The notes: a model not told the origin generated them from the letters alone. 64,000 nucleotides of DNA from Nitrospira sp. (GCA_009594865.1 VOPT01000033.1:86972-150971), one strand, 5' to 3'. Positions 1-10,751 are shown, numbered from the stretch's first letter. Program-made: numbers and translations.

Positions 1-849
1 ATAGTCGGCTACTTGCGCCCGCTGCGAAAGACTCGTCACCACATCGACCAGCGGATGTTCAGGCGCCACAACCATATAGGTGGCGCCGAACAGCGTATCG
101 GGCCGGGTCGTGAAAACACGCAGATTTCCTGTCGTGTCGGCCAAGGCGAAATCAACTTCGGCGCCGATCGAGCGACCGATCCAATTCTTCTGCATTTCCA
201 GCGTGCTGGTCGGCCATTCGACCAGGGTCAAATCATCAAGCAGCCGCTCCGCGTAGGCGGTGATCTTCAATACCCACTGCCGCATGGGCTTGCGGATGAC
301 GTCGAACCCGCCGACCTCGCTTTTGCCATCGACGATTTCCTCGTTAGCCAACACCGTCGACAACGCCGGACACCAATTGACGGGGACCTCCGCCACGTAG
401 GCCAACCCACGCTCGAACAGTTTCAGAAAAATCCACTGGGTCCACCGATAGTAATCCTGGTCGGTCGTGCTGAGTTCGCGCTCCCAATCGTAAGACAGCC
501 CGACGCGTTTCATCTGCCGCTTGAACGTCGCGATATTTTGCGCCGTTGTGATGGCGGGATGAACACCCGTTTTGACGGCATATTGTTCGGCCGGCAATCC
601 GAACGCGTCCCACCCCATCGGATGCAGCACGTTGAAGCCGCACATGCGTTTATAGCGGGAGACAATGTCGGTGGCGGTGTACCCTTCCAGGTGCCCGACA
701 TGCAGACCGGAGCCGGACGGATAGGGAAACATGTCTAGGCAGTAGAACTTGGGCTTTGAAGCGTCATCCGACGCCCGAAACGGGCGGTGGGTCTCCCAAT
801 AGGCCTGCCACTTCGATTCAAGAGCCTGGTGATCGTAGGATTTGCTCAT
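1..849 (-). CDS. leuS: Leucyl-tRNA synthetase, N-terminal part (cut by window edge)
   Basis: Class I aminoacyl-tRNA synthetase that charges tRNA-Leu. The minus strand reads from an ATG at 849 through 283 codons to the window edge without a stop, beginning [19 protein letters not shown]. The signature [20 protein letters not shown] carries the class I HIGH-type motif (HVGH, near residue 50), and it is followed by the LeuRS-typical block [14 protein letters not shown]. The region beyond residue about 230 enters the editing-domain stretch ([21 protein letters not shown]). The KMSKS motif and C-terminus lie outside the window. A 223-bp gap separates it from the divergently transcribed methyltransferase gene. 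I am sure of the family. Confidence 0.96.
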   Translation of the reverse strand, partial: MSKSYDHQALESKWQAYWETHRPFRASDDASKPKFYCLDMFPYPSGSGLHVGHLEGYTATDIVSRYKRMCGFNVLHPMGWDAFGLPAEQYAVKTGVHPAITTAQNIATFKRQMKRVGLSYDWERELSTTDQDYYRWTQWIFLKLFERGLAYVAEVPVNWCPALSTVLANEEIVDGKSEVGGFDVIRKPMRQWVLKITAYAERLLDDLTLVEWPTSTLEMQKNWIGRSIGAEVDFALADTTGNLRVFTTRPDTLFGATYMVVAPEHPLVDVVTSLSQRAQVADY

Positions 850-1072
850 CGTATGAAAATCATTAGGTGACGGATTGATTGGCACCCGACTGAAGAACGG
901 ACGACTGTAGCATACGCGGTACGCGGCAACAAGGATGCAGCGGGAGAAAGAGTGTCCGCACCGGTATGCCCGCTGCGCTTGATCCTCAGCGCCACTCCTG
1001 TTCAAATACTTGGGTGGACGACGGTGAGAACGACACCAGCCGCGTCCATTCACCCCGAACCGGAGTGTCCAC

Positions 1073-1687
1073 GTGGGTCTCTACGCCACCTACATGTTTC
1101 CCCGGCTCATGGATTGGGTGCTCCGCGGAGCGCGCTTTCAGACCGAACGCCGCCTCCTCCTCGCTTCGGCGCACGGCGTGGTGTTGGAGATCGGCTTTGG
1201 GACAGGACTGAACCTGCCGCACTACCCTTCAACCGTCACAGACTTGCATACGGTGGAACCAGCAACGCTGTTGCCCGACCGCGTCACCAGGCGAGTGGCG
1301 AGTGCACCTTTCCCTGTTCACCTTCGCCGGCTCAGCGCAGAAGTACTGCCCTATACCGAAGGTCTGTTCGATTGCGCCGTCAGCACCTTCACTCTTTGTA
1401 CGATTCCGGATCCGGTTGCGGCCTTGCGAGAAGTCCGGCGGGTCCTGAAGCCGGAGGGCGGCTTCCTGTTCCTTGAGCACGGCCGAAGCGACGACCCTGC
1501 CATTGCCCGCTGGCAGGACCGGCTCAACCCGCTGCAGCAGGTCGTGGCCTGCGGGTGTCATCTCAATCGCCGCATGGATGAGCTCATCGTTCAAGCCGGT
1601 TTTCGATTAGACCAGCTCGATCGGTATACCCTGCCCGGCGTCCCTCGAATCGGCGGAGAGATGTATCGCGGCATCGCCAGAACCTAG
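1073..1687 (+). CDS. Class I SAM-dependent methyltransferase
   Basis: A 204-residue protein with the Rossmann-type methyltransferase core: motif I is [15 protein letters not shown] (about residues 36-50). The acidic motif II region is DLHTVEPA, and the post-motif segment [20 protein letters not shown] is typical of UbiE/Methyltransf_11 proteins. The closing region ([18 protein letters not shown]) resembles methyltransferases of the phospholipid/thiol type, but the substrate cannot be read from sequence. The start is a GTG with a GGAG element 8 bases upstream; no ATG is available in frame near it. It stands alone between divergent leuS and the downstream hybrid kinase. Confidence 0.85.
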   Translation: MGLYATYMFPRLMDWVLRGARFQTERRLLLASAHGVVLEIGFGTGLNLPHYPSTVTDLHTVEPATLLPDRVTRRVASAPFPVHLRRLSAEVLPYTEGLFDCAVSTFTLCTIPDPVAALREVRRVLKPEGGFLFLEHGRSDDPAIARWQDRLNPLQQVVACGCHLNRRMDELIVQAGFRLDQLDRYTLPGVPRIGGEMYRGIART

Positions 1688-1808
1688 CACCATCCCTTAA
1701 GTGGAACCAACGGGTCTCTCAATTGTATCCCTCGCAGGAATTTTGTAGACTGCAGCGTATGAGCCTTGTGCCTCGCAATCGTCCTTCCCCAACAGGGGAT
1801 TGATCCCG

Positions 1809-4800
1809 ATGGCTTCCTCGCCACCAGTTCCGGGCGACCGCCCGTCTTCGACGTCCGCCATCGCTCCACCGCTCGATGCCGCCATGGACGCGAACCTGCT
1901 GCTGCAGCGGGTCACGCTGCTCTATGACGGCATGCCTGCCGCTCTTGTGGCCGGACTCGGCTGTGCGCTTGCACTGGTCGTCGTCAATTGGGACGTGCTC
2001 CCGCACCACCAGCTGCTGGCCTGGCTGACCTATCACATCATCCTCTCAAGCGGTCGCTACCTGCTGGCGAGATCATTCAGGGCCTCCAGGCCGACCGCAG
2101 CCACGATTCACCGCTGGCACCGGGCCTTTCTGACCGGGACCACCCTGGCCGGACTCGGATGGGGTGCGTCCGCGCTGATCCTCTTTCCCGAATCATCGCT
2201 CTCTCACCAGGTGTTTCTGGCCTTCGTTTTGGCAGGAGTTTCGGCTGGCGCCTCCTCCACGCTGTCGGCGCGCTTCGATGCGTTTCTCTCGTTTGCCCTT
2301 CCGACCTTGACGCCGCTCATTCTGCGCTTTTTCTTCCTCCATCATGAGCAAGCCTTGCCCATGGCGATCTGCACGCTGCTGTTTTCCCTGCTCATGCTCT
2401 ACACCGCCTCCCGCACCTCGAACACCGTGCTCGAAACCCTCAGGTTGAAATATCACAACGCCCAGCTCGTGGATCAACTCGCCTCGCAATTGGAAGAGGG
2501 AGAACAAACGGCACTGCTCCTGAACGTCGATTCCGAACACTATCGCTTTATCATGGAGTACGCGCAGGACATCATTTACCGAACGGACCGGAGCGGCCGG
2601 TTTACGTTCATCAATCCCGCAGTCATCCGCCTGCTGGGTTATCACGAGACCGAAATGCTCGGGCACCCCGCGCTGGACCTGGTGCATTCGAACTACCGCC
2701 GCCGCACCGAACATTTTTACATCCGCCAGTTTCTCCGCAAGACTCCCAGCACCTATTACGAATTCCCGCTGCTCACCAAAGCGCAGCAGACCTTGTGGGT
2801 GGGGCAACACGTGCAGTTGCTGCTTCGGGACCAGGAGGTCATCGGATTCCAAGCCGTGATGCGGGATATCTCGGCTCGCAAAGAAACCGAAGCAGCCTTG
2901 CGCTTCAGCCAGGACCGATACCGGGCGCTGTTTGAGAGCAGTCCCGAAATGTTGTTGACCGTCGATGCAGAAGGCAGATTACTCACGGTGAATGCCACCG
3001 CCACGGCAGAATTGGGCTACAGCGCCGAGGAGTTGATCGGACAGCCGATTTCACTGATCGTTCATGCCGACGACCGCCCGGCCGTGCAGCAACATTTCAC
3101 AGACTGTCTGCTGCGACCCGGACACGTGCTTCGCGGGGAATTCCGAAAACTCCGCAAAGGCGGGAGCCCGCTGTGGGTACGAGAAGCCTCCCGGGCCGTG
3201 CGCAACCCGAACGGGCAGTTCGACATTTTGATCGTGTGCGAAAACGTCACCGAACGGAAAGGGATGGAAGACGCCCTGACCCACACGCGCCAGCTCTTGG
3301 AGTCCATCGTGGAACATATTCCGCATATGGTCTTCCTGAAAGACGCCAAGGAGCTGCGCTTCGCCCAGTTCAATAAAGCCGGCGAACAACTCATCGGCCT
3401 GCCACGGGAAGCACTCCTGGGGAAAAACGACTTCGACCTCTTCCCTCGTGAACAGGCGGAATTTTTTACCGCGAAGGATCGGGATGTGCTCACCGGCGGA
3501 GCCCTCCTGGACATTCCGGCCGAACCGATCCAGACCAAAGATCATGGCCTGCGGTGGCTGCATACCAAAAAACTCGCCCTCTACGATCACACCGGCGTGC
3601 CTCGATATCTCCTCGGGATTTCCGAAGACATCACGGATCAGAAACAGCGGCAGGAAATTGAGCAACTCCGGTTGGGACAACTTGCCACGCAGCAGAACGT
3701 CCTCCATAAACTGGCGGAAGATCCGTCCATTCACAGCGGGCACCCCCAACAGGCGTTTCCCGTCATGACCGAACATGCGGCCAGTACCTTCGCGGTTGAA
3801 CGGGCGAGCATCTGGCTCTTCGACGGGACCCAATCGGCCCTGGTGTTGCAGGACTTGTTCGAGGGCACCCCCAAACGCCATAGCCAGGGAACCATCCTTT
3901 CCATCAACGAGTATCCGGCCTATCTTCGCGCCCTTGAAACAGAGCCCTATTCTCTGGCCGCCCATGCGGCCCAGACCGATCCGCGCACACGTGAACTGAC
4001 CCCGTCGTATCTCACCCCGCTCGGCATCGTGTCCATGCTGGACGCACCCATTCGCCGCCATGGACGGGTGGTCGGAGTCCTATGCCTCGAACATACCGGC
4101 CCGCCGAAGACCTGGACCCGCGAGGAAGAAGCGTTCGCCGCCTCTCTCGCCGCCATGGCCACCCTGACCCTGGAAGCGGCCGACCGCCGGCAGGCGCAGG
4201 AGGCGCTGGAACAACATGTCCGCGAGCGCACGGGCGAATTGCGACGCATGACCGCGCATCTCCAGACGATCATTGAAGAATCTCCCCTGGCGATGATCGA
4301 ATTGGATCAAGCAGGCCGCGTCACGACCTGGAATGCCGCCGCCACGGCCCTCTTCGGGTGGACCAGAGAGGAGGTCCTTGGACAAAAACTCCCGTATGTA
4401 CCACTCGGGCAAGAACGGGAGTCCGATGAGCTGTGGGCGTCGGTCATGAGCGGCAGCTCACCGCGGGGCCTCGAGCTTCGCCGGAAGCGAAAGGACGGCA
4501 CCCTGATCGATGTGACCATGTGGGGGACGCTGGTGCAAGGTCCCGGCGGCCAGGCAACCGGGTCCATCGGCTTCTTCATCGATGTCACGGAACACAAACA
4601 ACTGGAAGAACAGCTGCGGCAAGTCCATAAAATGGAAGGGATCGGCAGGTTGGCCGGCGGCGTCGCCCACGATTTCAACAATCTGCTCACGGTCATCAAC
4701 GGATGCGCCACCCTCCTCCTGGAGCAGGTGCGCGCCGAAGATCCGCTGCATCGATCGCTGACTGAAATTCTGACCGCAGGCCAACGGGCGGCCGCCCTCA

Positions 4801-5753
4801 CCAAGCAACTCCTCGCCTTCAGCCGGAGGCAGGTCCTCACGTTCCAGGTCTTCGATCTGAATGAGGCGCTGTCGTCGATCAGCTCCATGATTGAACGACT
4901 GATCGGCGAAGACATCGCCCTCGTGAGAGACTTCACCTCTCAGCCCTGCATCATTCGCGCAGACCGGGGACAGTTTGATCAGGTCGTGCTGAATCTGGCC
5001 GTCAACGCCAAGGACGCCATGCCCCAGGGAGGCACGCTGACCATGGCGACGCGAACGGTGACCCTGACCGCAGATACGCCGGTGCCCCATCCCGCGATGC
5101 TTCCAGGACAGTACGTACACCTCTCGATTCGCGACTCCGGAGAGGGCATGGACCGGACCACCCTCTCGCATATTTTCGAACCGTTCTTCACCACGAAGGA
5201 GGAGGGCAAGGGCACCGGCCTGGGACTGGCCACGGTCTATGGCATCGTCAAACAAAGCCAGGGCTTCATCTTCGCCGACAGCACCCCCGGCGAGGGCGCC
5301 ATCTTCGACATGTATTTTCCCTTGGCTCAGGCTCCATCCCCGGCCGCGGCACCGGCTACCCCGTCGCGACCTCACTGTGGCCGCGAAACTATTCTGCTGG
5401 TCGAGGATCAACAGGCCGTCCGCATGTTGCTCACGCATGCCCTCTCGGATTACGGGTATACCTTGATCGAGGCCTCCAGCGGGCAAGAGGCGCTTCGCCT
5501 GGTCGCCGCCGCCAAGACGCCCATCCATATTCTGCTCACAGACGTCGTCATGCCGCAGATGACAGGCCCCGCGCTGGCCGAGCGCCTTCGCCAGCAATGG
5601 CCTCACCTCCGGGTGCTGTTTATGTCGGGGTATGCGGAAGGCAGTGTGTTGCCGACATTCCTGGCAGAACCGGGAACCGGCTTCATTCAAAAACCGTTTT
5701 TACCGACGGAGCTCGCCCAAAAACTTCGCGAACTGCTCGATTCCGACAAGTAG
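1809..5753 (+). CDS. Membrane-anchored hybrid sensor histidine kinase (4 PAS, GAF, HisKA, HATPase, REC)
   Basis: A 1314-residue two-component hybrid kinase. Order of domains: hydrophobic membrane region (about 35-210), PAS (245-365), PAS (368-488), PAS (494-615), GAF (620-795), a short coiled linker, PAS (816-930), HisKA, HATPase and a C-terminal receiver domain. The phosphoacceptor is His954 in [11 protein letters not shown]. The ATPase domain shows [15 protein letters not shown], and the receiver aspartate is Asp1245 in LLTDVVMPQ. The [10 protein letters not shown]-box with a trailing receiver is typical of kinases that phosphorylate their own receiver before passing the signal on. ATG at 1809 is preferred over TTG at 1800 because AGGGG lies 10 bases upstream. 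No response-regulator partner is adjacent, so the output is unknown. Confidence 0.93.
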   Translation: MASSPPVPGDRPSSTSAIAPPLDAAMDANLLLQRVTLLYDGMPAALVAGLGCALALVVVNWDVLPHHQLLAWLTYHIILSSGRYLLARSFRASRPTAATIHRWHRAFLTGTTLAGLGWGASALILFPESSLSHQVFLAFVLAGVSAGASSTLSARFDAFLSFALPTLTPLILRFFFLHHEQALPMAICTLLFSLLMLYTASRTSNTVLETLRLKYHNAQLVDQLASQLEEGEQTALLLNVDSEHYRFIMEYAQDIIYRTDRSGRFTFINPAVIRLLGYHETEMLGHPALDLVHSNYRRRTEHFYIRQFLRKTPSTYYEFPLLTKAQQTLWVGQHVQLLLRDQEVIGFQAVMRDISARKETEAALRFSQDRYRALFESSPEMLLTVDAEGRLLTVNATATAELGYSAEELIGQPISLIVHADDRPAVQQHFTDCLLRPGHVLRGEFRKLRKGGSPLWVREASRAVRNPNGQFDILIVCENVTERKGMEDALTHTRQLLESIVEHIPHMVFLKDAKELRFAQFNKAGEQLIGLPREALLGKNDFDLFPREQAEFFTAKDRDVLTGGALLDIPAEPIQTKDHGLRWLHTKKLALYDHTGVPRYLLGISEDITDQKQRQEIEQLRLGQLATQQNVLHKLAEDPSIHSGHPQQAFPVMTEHAASTFAVERASIWLFDGTQSALVLQDLFEGTPKRHSQGTILSINEYPAYLRALETEPYSLAAHAAQTDPRTRELTPSYLTPLGIVSMLDAPIRRHGRVVGVLCLEHTGPPKTWTREEEAFAASLAAMATLTLEAADRRQAQEALEQHVRERTGELRRMTAHLQTIIEESPLAMIELDQAGRVTTWNAAATALFGWTREEVLGQKLPYVPLGQERESDELWASVMSGSSPRGLELRRKRKDGTLIDVTMWGTLVQGPGGQATGSIGFFIDVTEHKQLEEQLRQVHKMEGIGRLAGGVAHDFNNLLTVINGCATLLLEQVRAEDPLHRSLTEILTAGQRAAALTKQLLAFSRRQVLTFQVFDLNEALSSISSMIERLIGEDIALVRDFTSQPCIIRADRGQFDQVVLNLAVNAKDAMPQGGTLTMATRTVTLTADTPVPHPAMLPGQYVHLSIRDSGEGMDRTTLSHIFEPFFTTKEEGKGTGLGLATVYGIVKQSQGFIFADSTPGEGAIFDMYFPLAQAPSPAAAPATPSRPHCGRETILLVEDQQAVRMLLTHALSDYGYTLIEASSGQEALRLVAAAKTPIHILLTDVVMPQMTGPALAERLRQQWPHLRVLFMSGYAEGSVLPTFLAEPGTGFIQKPFLPTELAQKLRELLDSDK

Positions 5754-5797
5754 CCACCCGACGAATCTCACCGGTACGCAAAAGTCACGTCCGAGAA

Positions 5798-6484
5798 TCA
5801 CCGGGGCAGGATCGACTCGAAATTTTCGATGGAGTGAAATCGTGCGGAAGGAACCGGCGAGGCCTGAGAGCTTGACTTCGAGCGATGAAAGATCCGACCG
5901 ATGCCAAATTGTTCGGCCGCCGCGAGACATTGCTCGTCATCGTCGATGTACAGGGCTCGCGTCGGATCGAACCCGACCAGTTCCCGGCACGTCGGCCAAT
6001 ATTCCGATCGCATTTTCAGCCATCCCACTTCGAACGCGTCCACGATGCGATCGACCTGCCGGTGCAGACCGGTTTTCGCGGTTTTGACCTCAACGCCAGC
6101 CCGATGCGCGTTCGTGAGAATCGTCACTCGTTTTCCCAGCCGCCGCAAGGAGAGAAGAAACGCTTCGGCATCGGGGAGAAACCCGATCATGTGGTCGAGT
6201 TCGCGATGCAGCGCCACCACATCGATCTGAACTTGCTCGGTCCAATAGTGCAAATCGGTCCAGGCGAGTTCGCCCTCCACGGAACGGTACATGCTCATCA
6301 AGCGATCCCGGGCTTCCGGGAACGCCAACGCATGTTTGGCCGCATACCGTCTGGGGAGTTCTTCTTCGAAAAAAAAGTTGTCGAAATGGCGGTCCAGGAG
6401 TGTGCCGTCCATATCGAGCAGGACATCGTCGATGTGACTCCAGTCGACGGGAGGAGGAGTCGGATCCGGGCGGTGCTGTAGCAT
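5798..6484 (-). CDS. HAD-superfamily hydrolase, GMP/IMP nucleotidase (YrfG)-like
   Basis: A 228-residue haloacid-dehalogenase-type phosphatase. Motif I is LLDMDGTLLDRHFDNFFFEEE (nucleophile Asp in DMDGT), motif II is VTILTNAH, and the acidic motif IV is LYIDDDEQCL. The long insert after motif I (FFFEEELPRRYAAKHA) and WTDLHYWTEQVQIDV match the YrfG/GMP-IMP nucleotidase family as I know it. ATG at 6484 (MLQHRPD) is chosen; an upstream in-frame start adds 25 residues with no family-like content. It is convergent with the kinase gene and divergent from der. Confidence 0.85.
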   Translation of the reverse strand: MLQHRPDPTPPPVDWSHIDDVLLDMDGTLLDRHFDNFFFEEELPRRYAAKHALAFPEARDRLMSMYRSVEGELAWTDLHYWTEQVQIDVVALHRELDHMIGFLPDAEAFLLSLRRLGKRVTILTNAHRAGVEVKTAKTGLHRQVDRIVDAFEVGWLKMRSEYWPTCRELVGFDPTRALYIDDDEQCLAAAEQFGIGRIFHRSKSSSQASPVPSARFHSIENFESILPR

Positions 6485-6544
6485 CGGCCCAGTATAACGA
6501 AGACCGGCAGGATAAGACGAGTCATTGTGTTCAAGGAAATCTCT

Positions 6545-7939
6545 ATGATACGGTCGCACGCCATGTCACGCACAAAATCCGCTCGTGGTCCCGTCACACC
6601 GCTCTTCACGCTCGAAGGCGGTCGCTTGCCGATTATCGCCCTGGTCGGGCGACCCAATGTCGGCAAATCGACCCTCTTCAATCGTATTCTCGGCACGCGA
6701 GCCGCTATCGTCGACGATGTGCCGGGCGTGACGAGAGATCGCAACTATGCCGATACTGCCTATCGCAACCGCCATTTCAGGCTGGTCGATACAGGGGGAC
6801 TCGACCCGACAGCCCATGAGGGCATGTTGTCGTTGATCCGGCAACAATCCCAACTTGCCATCGCGGAAGCCGACATTCTGGTCCTCGTCCTCGACGCTCG
6901 AGCCGGGCTCACGCCGCCCGACGAAGAGGTGGTCGCGACGTTACGCGGCTCCGACAAACCGGTGTTTTATGTGATCAACAAGGTCGATACACCGAAGGCC
7001 GATCCACTGGTCGCCGATTTCTATCGCCTCGGACAGGAGCACCTGTATCCGCTCTCAGCCGAACATGGCATCGGCGTGGCCGAATTACTCGATGACCTGT
7101 TTCCCCATATGGTTGACCCGCCGGGTGAAGAAACGCCGACGGCAATCCCCCGCATCGCCATCGTCGGGCGTCCAAACGTCGGGAAATCCACGTTGGTCAA
7201 TTCAGTGCTTGGTGAAGCGCGAGTGGTCGTCAGCAACGTGCCTGGAACGACCCGTGATCCGGTGGACTCGATTGCGACCTTCAAGGATCGGCAATATGTC
7301 CTGACCGACACCGCCGGTATCCGCCGGCGAGGCCGTGTGGAGCGAGGGATCGAGGGGTATAGTGTGGCGCGCTCGCTCCGGGCCATCGGCCGGTCGGATG
7401 TCGCGGTGCTGCTGCTCGACGCGGAAGAAGGCGTGACGGAACAGGACACGAAGATTGCCGGGCTCATTCTCAAGCAGGGGCGCGCCTGCATTCTCGTCGT
7501 CAACAAGTGGGACCTCAAGTCCGACGACGTAGATGCTCGAGAAGCGTACAAGCAGGACCTCGAACGCCGCTTCCCCTTCCTCGCGTGGGCCCCGGTGCTC
7601 TTTATCTCGGCACTGGAGCAAGATTTCTTACGAGGCCTCTTCGCCTTGATCGATCAAGTCTATTTCTCGTTCTGCAAACGTGTTCCGACCGGCGCGCTGA
7701 ATCAGTTTTTCCAGGGACTGCTGGAAGAGCACCCATTGCCGGTTCGGAAGGGAAAACCAGCCAAAGCGAGCAAGTCGGCCTTTATGACGCAAGTGGCGAC
7801 ACGTCCACCTGCCTTCGCGTTATTTGTCGGGCACCCCGACAACATGACCCCGGCCTATCTTCGCTTTCTCGAGAACCAAATCCGGAAGGAATATCATTTT
7901 TCCGGCACGCCCATTCGCTTGATGATCCGCAAAAAATAA
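6545..7939 (+). CDS. der: Ribosome biogenesis GTPase Der (EngA)
   Basis: Der has two tandem GTPase domains and a C-terminal KH-like domain and acts in 50S subunit assembly. Both P-loops are intact and identical in core: GRPNVGKST near residues 34-42 and again near 208-216. Each is followed by its switch (PGVTRDR; PGTTRDP), DTGG/DTAG and NKxD (INKVDTP; VNKWDLK) motifs. The C-terminal segment ending FSGTPIRLMIRKK is the usual Der ending. The ATG at 6545 has AAGGA 7 bases upstream; a further ATG at 6563 is possible. 464 residues is normal for the family. Confidence 0.97.
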   Translation: MIRSHAMSRTKSARGPVTPLFTLEGGRLPIIALVGRPNVGKSTLFNRILGTRAAIVDDVPGVTRDRNYADTAYRNRHFRLVDTGGLDPTAHEGMLSLIRQQSQLAIAEADILVLVLDARAGLTPPDEEVVATLRGSDKPVFYVINKVDTPKADPLVADFYRLGQEHLYPLSAEHGIGVAELLDDLFPHMVDPPGEETPTAIPRIAIVGRPNVGKSTLVNSVLGEARVVVSNVPGTTRDPVDSIATFKDRQYVLTDTAGIRRRGRVERGIEGYSVARSLRAIGRSDVAVLLLDAEEGVTEQDTKIAGLILKQGRACILVVNKWDLKSDDVDAREAYKQDLERRFPFLAWAPVLFISALEQDFLRGLFALIDQVYFSFCKRVPTGALNQFFQGLLEEHPLPVRKGKPAKASKSAFMTQVATRPPAFALFVGHPDNMTPAYLRFLENQIRKEYHFSGTPIRLMIRKK

Positions 7940-8160
7940 CGCGCGGAAAGGCAGCCTCGCATCCCGTTTCAGAATAGCCTCCTTCGACATCACGAAGGCC
8001 TTTCAACTTGACTCATGCCCACCAGCATGTTATTCGCACAGGAGACGGTGTACGCCACGTACGATCCGGCAGAAACAGCTGCTCACGAGAGACGGCTGGT
8101 TTCTCCCCCGCTCAATCGACGTGAATCATTCCAGACAGCCAGCACCATTCGATACACATT

Positions 8161-9219
8161 ATGGGACTCCTTGTGAATTCCGACCAACGATTCCGATTCA
8201 TATCGTTCTCCTTGAGTGCCCTGCTCTTGGGGAGCATCCTGCCCGTAGCAGGTTGGGCCGAAACCGCCGCCCCGCTCATCGAACCGCCCTCGCTGGCTGA
8301 ACCGGCCGACCCGGTGGAACCCGAGACGATTCCGGTTGAGCCCGAAGCAATTCCAGTTGAGCCAGAACCGACCCAGACAGTCGCCACAGCTCCCGTTTCT
8401 CCCTCAGTGCACGTGTCCGGTTCAATCTGGAGATCCAAGCCGGGAATCGTCTTTCTGCAGACACCGATCGGTCCCCTCTCGCTGAGTTCCAAAACGACGC
8501 TGCGCGACGTCAAGAACTCACAAAAAATCACGCTCTGGGTGCACGGCACCACCACGGTGATTGATATCCGCGAGAGGGGTGCCGACAAACTGGTGCATCG
8601 GTACGTGACGGCCATGCCCAATTTCACCTCCCCCGAGAAACAGACGGTAGCCCTCTGGACGCCGGACGGCGAACGATCCTTCGCGCTCGGCGGGCTGGCC
8701 GCGAAAATTGCCGGACGCTCAGATGAGCAACCGTTTACCATCGAGGTCGATGGAAGCGGCACGGTGCGCGGCCTGCATGACGTGCAGTACGATCTGCAAG
8801 TGAATCAGGTTCCGCGTACGCCGTCCTCGGTGCATCTCCTTCTCAACGGCACGGTCTCGAAACTGAAGTCGAACTATGTGTTTCTGAAGACTCCGTTGGG
8901 CATCGTCACCGTCAGCGGGAAAACCGGCATCCGTAACGCCAAAGTCGGACAGGAGATGTCGGTCTGGATTCAGGATCGGCATGTGGCGATCGACCTGTAT
9001 CAAGACGGGATCTCAACTCCATCACGCCGGTTTCTCTCCGGCCCGCTGACCTATGCACCGGAAGGGCAAAGCGCATTGATCATGCAAAGCCCGGAAGGCG
9101 CGCAATCCATTCCCCTCGCGCAACGGCCGGCGGCCCTCTCGGCACTCAAGGAAGGCTTGCCGATCACCGTCGAGCTGGGTCGGCAGGGCGAATTGGTCGA
9201 CGTCCGGCGTGTCAATTAA
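8161..9219 (+). CDS. Exported protein of unknown function with internally duplicated domain
   Basis: A 352-residue protein with a signal peptide (about residues 1-35, ending GSILPVAGWAET). A low-complexity linker of repeated VEPE units (about 40-75) precedes two related halves. The first half contains SIWRSKPGIVFLQTPIGPLSLSS with KITLWVHGTTTVIDI. The second contains GTVSKLKSNYVFLKTPLGIVTVSG with EMSVWIQDRHVAIDL. The halves align in the same order, so this looks like a domain duplication. I do not recognise the family. The short beta-rich segments suggest a periplasmic OB- or SH3-like fold, which is only a guess. Located between der and an ECF sigma gene. Confidence 0.75.
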   Translation: MGLLVNSDQRFRFISFSLSALLLGSILPVAGWAETAAPLIEPPSLAEPADPVEPETIPVEPEAIPVEPEPTQTVATAPVSPSVHVSGSIWRSKPGIVFLQTPIGPLSLSSKTTLRDVKNSQKITLWVHGTTTVIDIRERGADKLVHRYVTAMPNFTSPEKQTVALWTPDGERSFALGGLAAKIAGRSDEQPFTIEVDGSGTVRGLHDVQYDLQVNQVPRTPSSVHLLLNGTVSKLKSNYVFLKTPLGIVTVSGKTGIRNAKVGQEMSVWIQDRHVAIDLYQDGISTPSRRFLSGPLTYAPEGQSALIMQSPEGAQSIPLAQRPAALSALKEGLPITVELGRQGELVDVRRVN

Positions 9220-9298
9220 CGGTTCGCCGGCGACACCGGTCGCGCCGGCTCGCTCGCTTGACAGTCTCTGAACGCCACCCGTAGACTCCCTTCCGCGT

Positions 9299-9931
9299 AT
9301 GGCATCACGGAAGAAAAGTCCGCCGGCCTCCCCTGATGGACACGGCCTATCCCCCTCCGCATCCGCTCCATTCGATCAGCTGTATCGAGACCATGTCGAC
9401 GTCATGTACCGATTTGCCTATCGGCTGTGCGGCGAAGCCGAAGCGGCGAAAGACCTGGTCCAGGAAACATTTCTCAACGCCTATCGCGCTTATGATCGCT
9501 TTCGCGGGGATGCGCGGGTGTCGACCTGGCTGTATGCCATCGCGTCCCATGCCTGTCAGCGCATGCGGCGAAAGCGAAAAGGCGAGCCGGAGCGCGAGTT
9601 GTCCCTCACCGAATTCGTGCCGACCTCGGAAGGCGAGTTTGCATTGCAGATACCGATGGAGGGATTGAGCCCTCAGGAAGCCCTTGAAAACAAGGAACTG
9701 CGGGAAATTTTAGACCGGGCCATCGCCAAATTGCCGCGGAAATACCGGATGGTCCTCGTCCTGCGCGACATGGAAGGGTTGAGCGCCAAAGAAGTCGGAG
9801 ACATTCTCGGACTGAGCGAACGCGCCATCAAATCCAGACTGCATCGGGCCCGTCTGTTTGTCAGGAAAGAAATCAGCGGGAAAGGGGTCGCCGACGAATT
9901 TCACCGCGACATTGCCACTGTGGATCGATAG
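9299..9931 (+). CDS. ECF-type RNA polymerase sigma factor (sigma-70 family)
   Basis: A 210-residue alternative sigma factor. Region 2 runs from DQLYRDHVDVMYRFAYRLCG through STWLYAIASHACQRMRRKRK. Region 4 is LPRKYRMVLVLRDMEGLSAKEV followed by the helix-turn-helix DILGLSERAIKSRLHRARL. Region 3 is absent, as expected for ECF factors. The next gene, 23 bp downstream, encodes a small zinc-finger protein of the anti-sigma kind, and a cytochrome c gene follows that, so the three probably form an operon. A TTGACA at 9258-9263 lies upstream but no convincing -10 accompanies it. Confidence 0.93.
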   Translation: MASRKKSPPASPDGHGLSPSASAPFDQLYRDHVDVMYRFAYRLCGEAEAAKDLVQETFLNAYRAYDRFRGDARVSTWLYAIASHACQRMRRKRKGEPERELSLTEFVPTSEGEFALQIPMEGLSPQEALENKELREILDRAIAKLPRKYRMVLVLRDMEGLSAKEVGDILGLSERAIKSRLHRARLFVRKEISGKGVADEFHRDIATVDR

Positions 9932-9954
9932 TTTGGTATAGTCAAAGAAGCAGT

Positions 9955-10260
9955 ATGACCATGGCGGACCGTGTACGCACATATCCAGGCACCCGCAAGC
10001 CCACCCCGCATCAGGGGCATCGGAAACGGAATTGCCTCAAAATCCTCGAACGTCTCTCGGCCTATCTGGACGATGAGCTGTCCGGCGAGATCTGCAAAGA
10101 AATTCGCGCGCACCTCGGCGATTGTCCGAACTGCGAAATATTCCTCAATTCCCTTCGCCAAACCATTCGCCTCTGCCAGCATCGGCCCTCCCCATCCCTC
10201 TCAGAACAAGATCGTGCCGCCCTTCGACGCCAGATCTTAAAGGCCGCGGCGACGGTGTAG
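9955..10260 (+). CDS. Small zinc-finger anti-sigma factor-like protein (zf-HC2/ZAS type)
   Basis: A 101-residue soluble protein carrying the zinc-binding anti-sigma signature His-x3-Cys-x2-Cys (His53, Cys57, Cys60, in AHLGDCPNC) preceded by a helix with LSAYLDDELSGEICKEI. Such proteins bind and hold a cognate ECF sigma factor, and its position right after the sigma gene supports that role here. No transmembrane segment is visible, so it would be a cytoplasmic anti-sigma rather than a membrane sensor. The start ATG at 9955 is used; another ATG lies two codons on at 9961. Confidence 0.8.
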   Translation: MTMADRVRTYPGTRKPTPHQGHRKRNCLKILERLSAYLDDELSGEICKEIRAHLGDCPNCEIFLNSLRQTIRLCQHRPSPSLSEQDRAALRRQILKAAATV

Positions 10261-10268
10261 CCCCCGTG

Positions 10269-10751
10269 ATGCGTCAGACGCCCATCACGGCTGTGCATGA
10301 GCCGTCGGCAGCTGATTCCCCGACACATCCGTCCCGCGCACAGGTCCAGTCGGCCTCGCGGTTTCTTCGCGCAGGTGCCTACTGCCTGTTACTCATCATC
10401 GTGCCGATCTGTGGCGGCACCGCCGCCCTGCTCGCCCAACCCACTGACGGCCTGCCGCGCGGCCAGACACTCTATCGTGAACATTGTATGAATTGCCATG
10501 GCACCACCGGCAAGGGCGACGGCCCCAAGGCTCCGTTTCTGTCGCCACGTCCGGGGAATCTCATTTCCGCCGCCACCTCCGCCAAGACGGATACGGAACT
10601 GCTCCGGACCATTGCTCACGGCAAGCCCCGCACAGCCATGCCCGGCTGGAAAGATACGCTCCTCGATGAAGACCAACAAGCCGTGCTTCAATACATTCGC
10701 TCCCTGATTCAATTTTCCCGATCTCCGGCCGCCCCGCCCCCGGCCCCGTAA
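10269..10751 (+). CDS. Single-haem cytochrome c, membrane-anchored
   Basis: A 160-residue class I cytochrome c. One haem-binding site, CMNCH (Cys73, Cys76, His77), follows an N-terminal hydrophobic anchor or signal (about residues 33-56). A downstream methionine in RTAMPGWKD is a good sixth-ligand candidate. The segment GKGDGPKAPFLSPRPGNL is common in small electron-carrying cytochromes. It begins 8 bp after the anti-sigma gene, so it is probably co-transcribed with the sigma/anti-sigma pair. A longer reading from 10122 overlaps the anti-sigma gene and lacks a sensible signal peptide, so ATG 10269 is preferred. Confidence 0.87.
   Translation: MRQTPITAVHEPSAADSPTHPSRAQVQSASRFLRAGAYCLLLIIVPICGGTAALLAQPTDGLPRGQTLYREHCMNCHGTTGKGDGPKAPFLSPRPGNLISAATSAKTDTELLRTIAHGKPRTAMPGWKDTLLDEDQQAVLQYIRSLIQFSRSPAAPPPAP

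Noticed and set aside
952..1476. Long plus-strand frame overlapping the methyltransferase gene.
   Set aside because: Proline/arginine-rich shadow frame; the overlapping 1073-1687 frame has the methyltransferase motifs.
7981..8003. Hairpin CCTTCG-ACATCA-CGAAGG after der as a terminator.
   Set aside because: Only 6 bp of stem and a weak T-run; could be chance.
9258..9287. TTGACA with TAGACT as a promoter for the ECF sigma gene.
   Set aside because: Spacing of 18 and a poor -10, only about 11 bases before the start codon; not strong enough to call.
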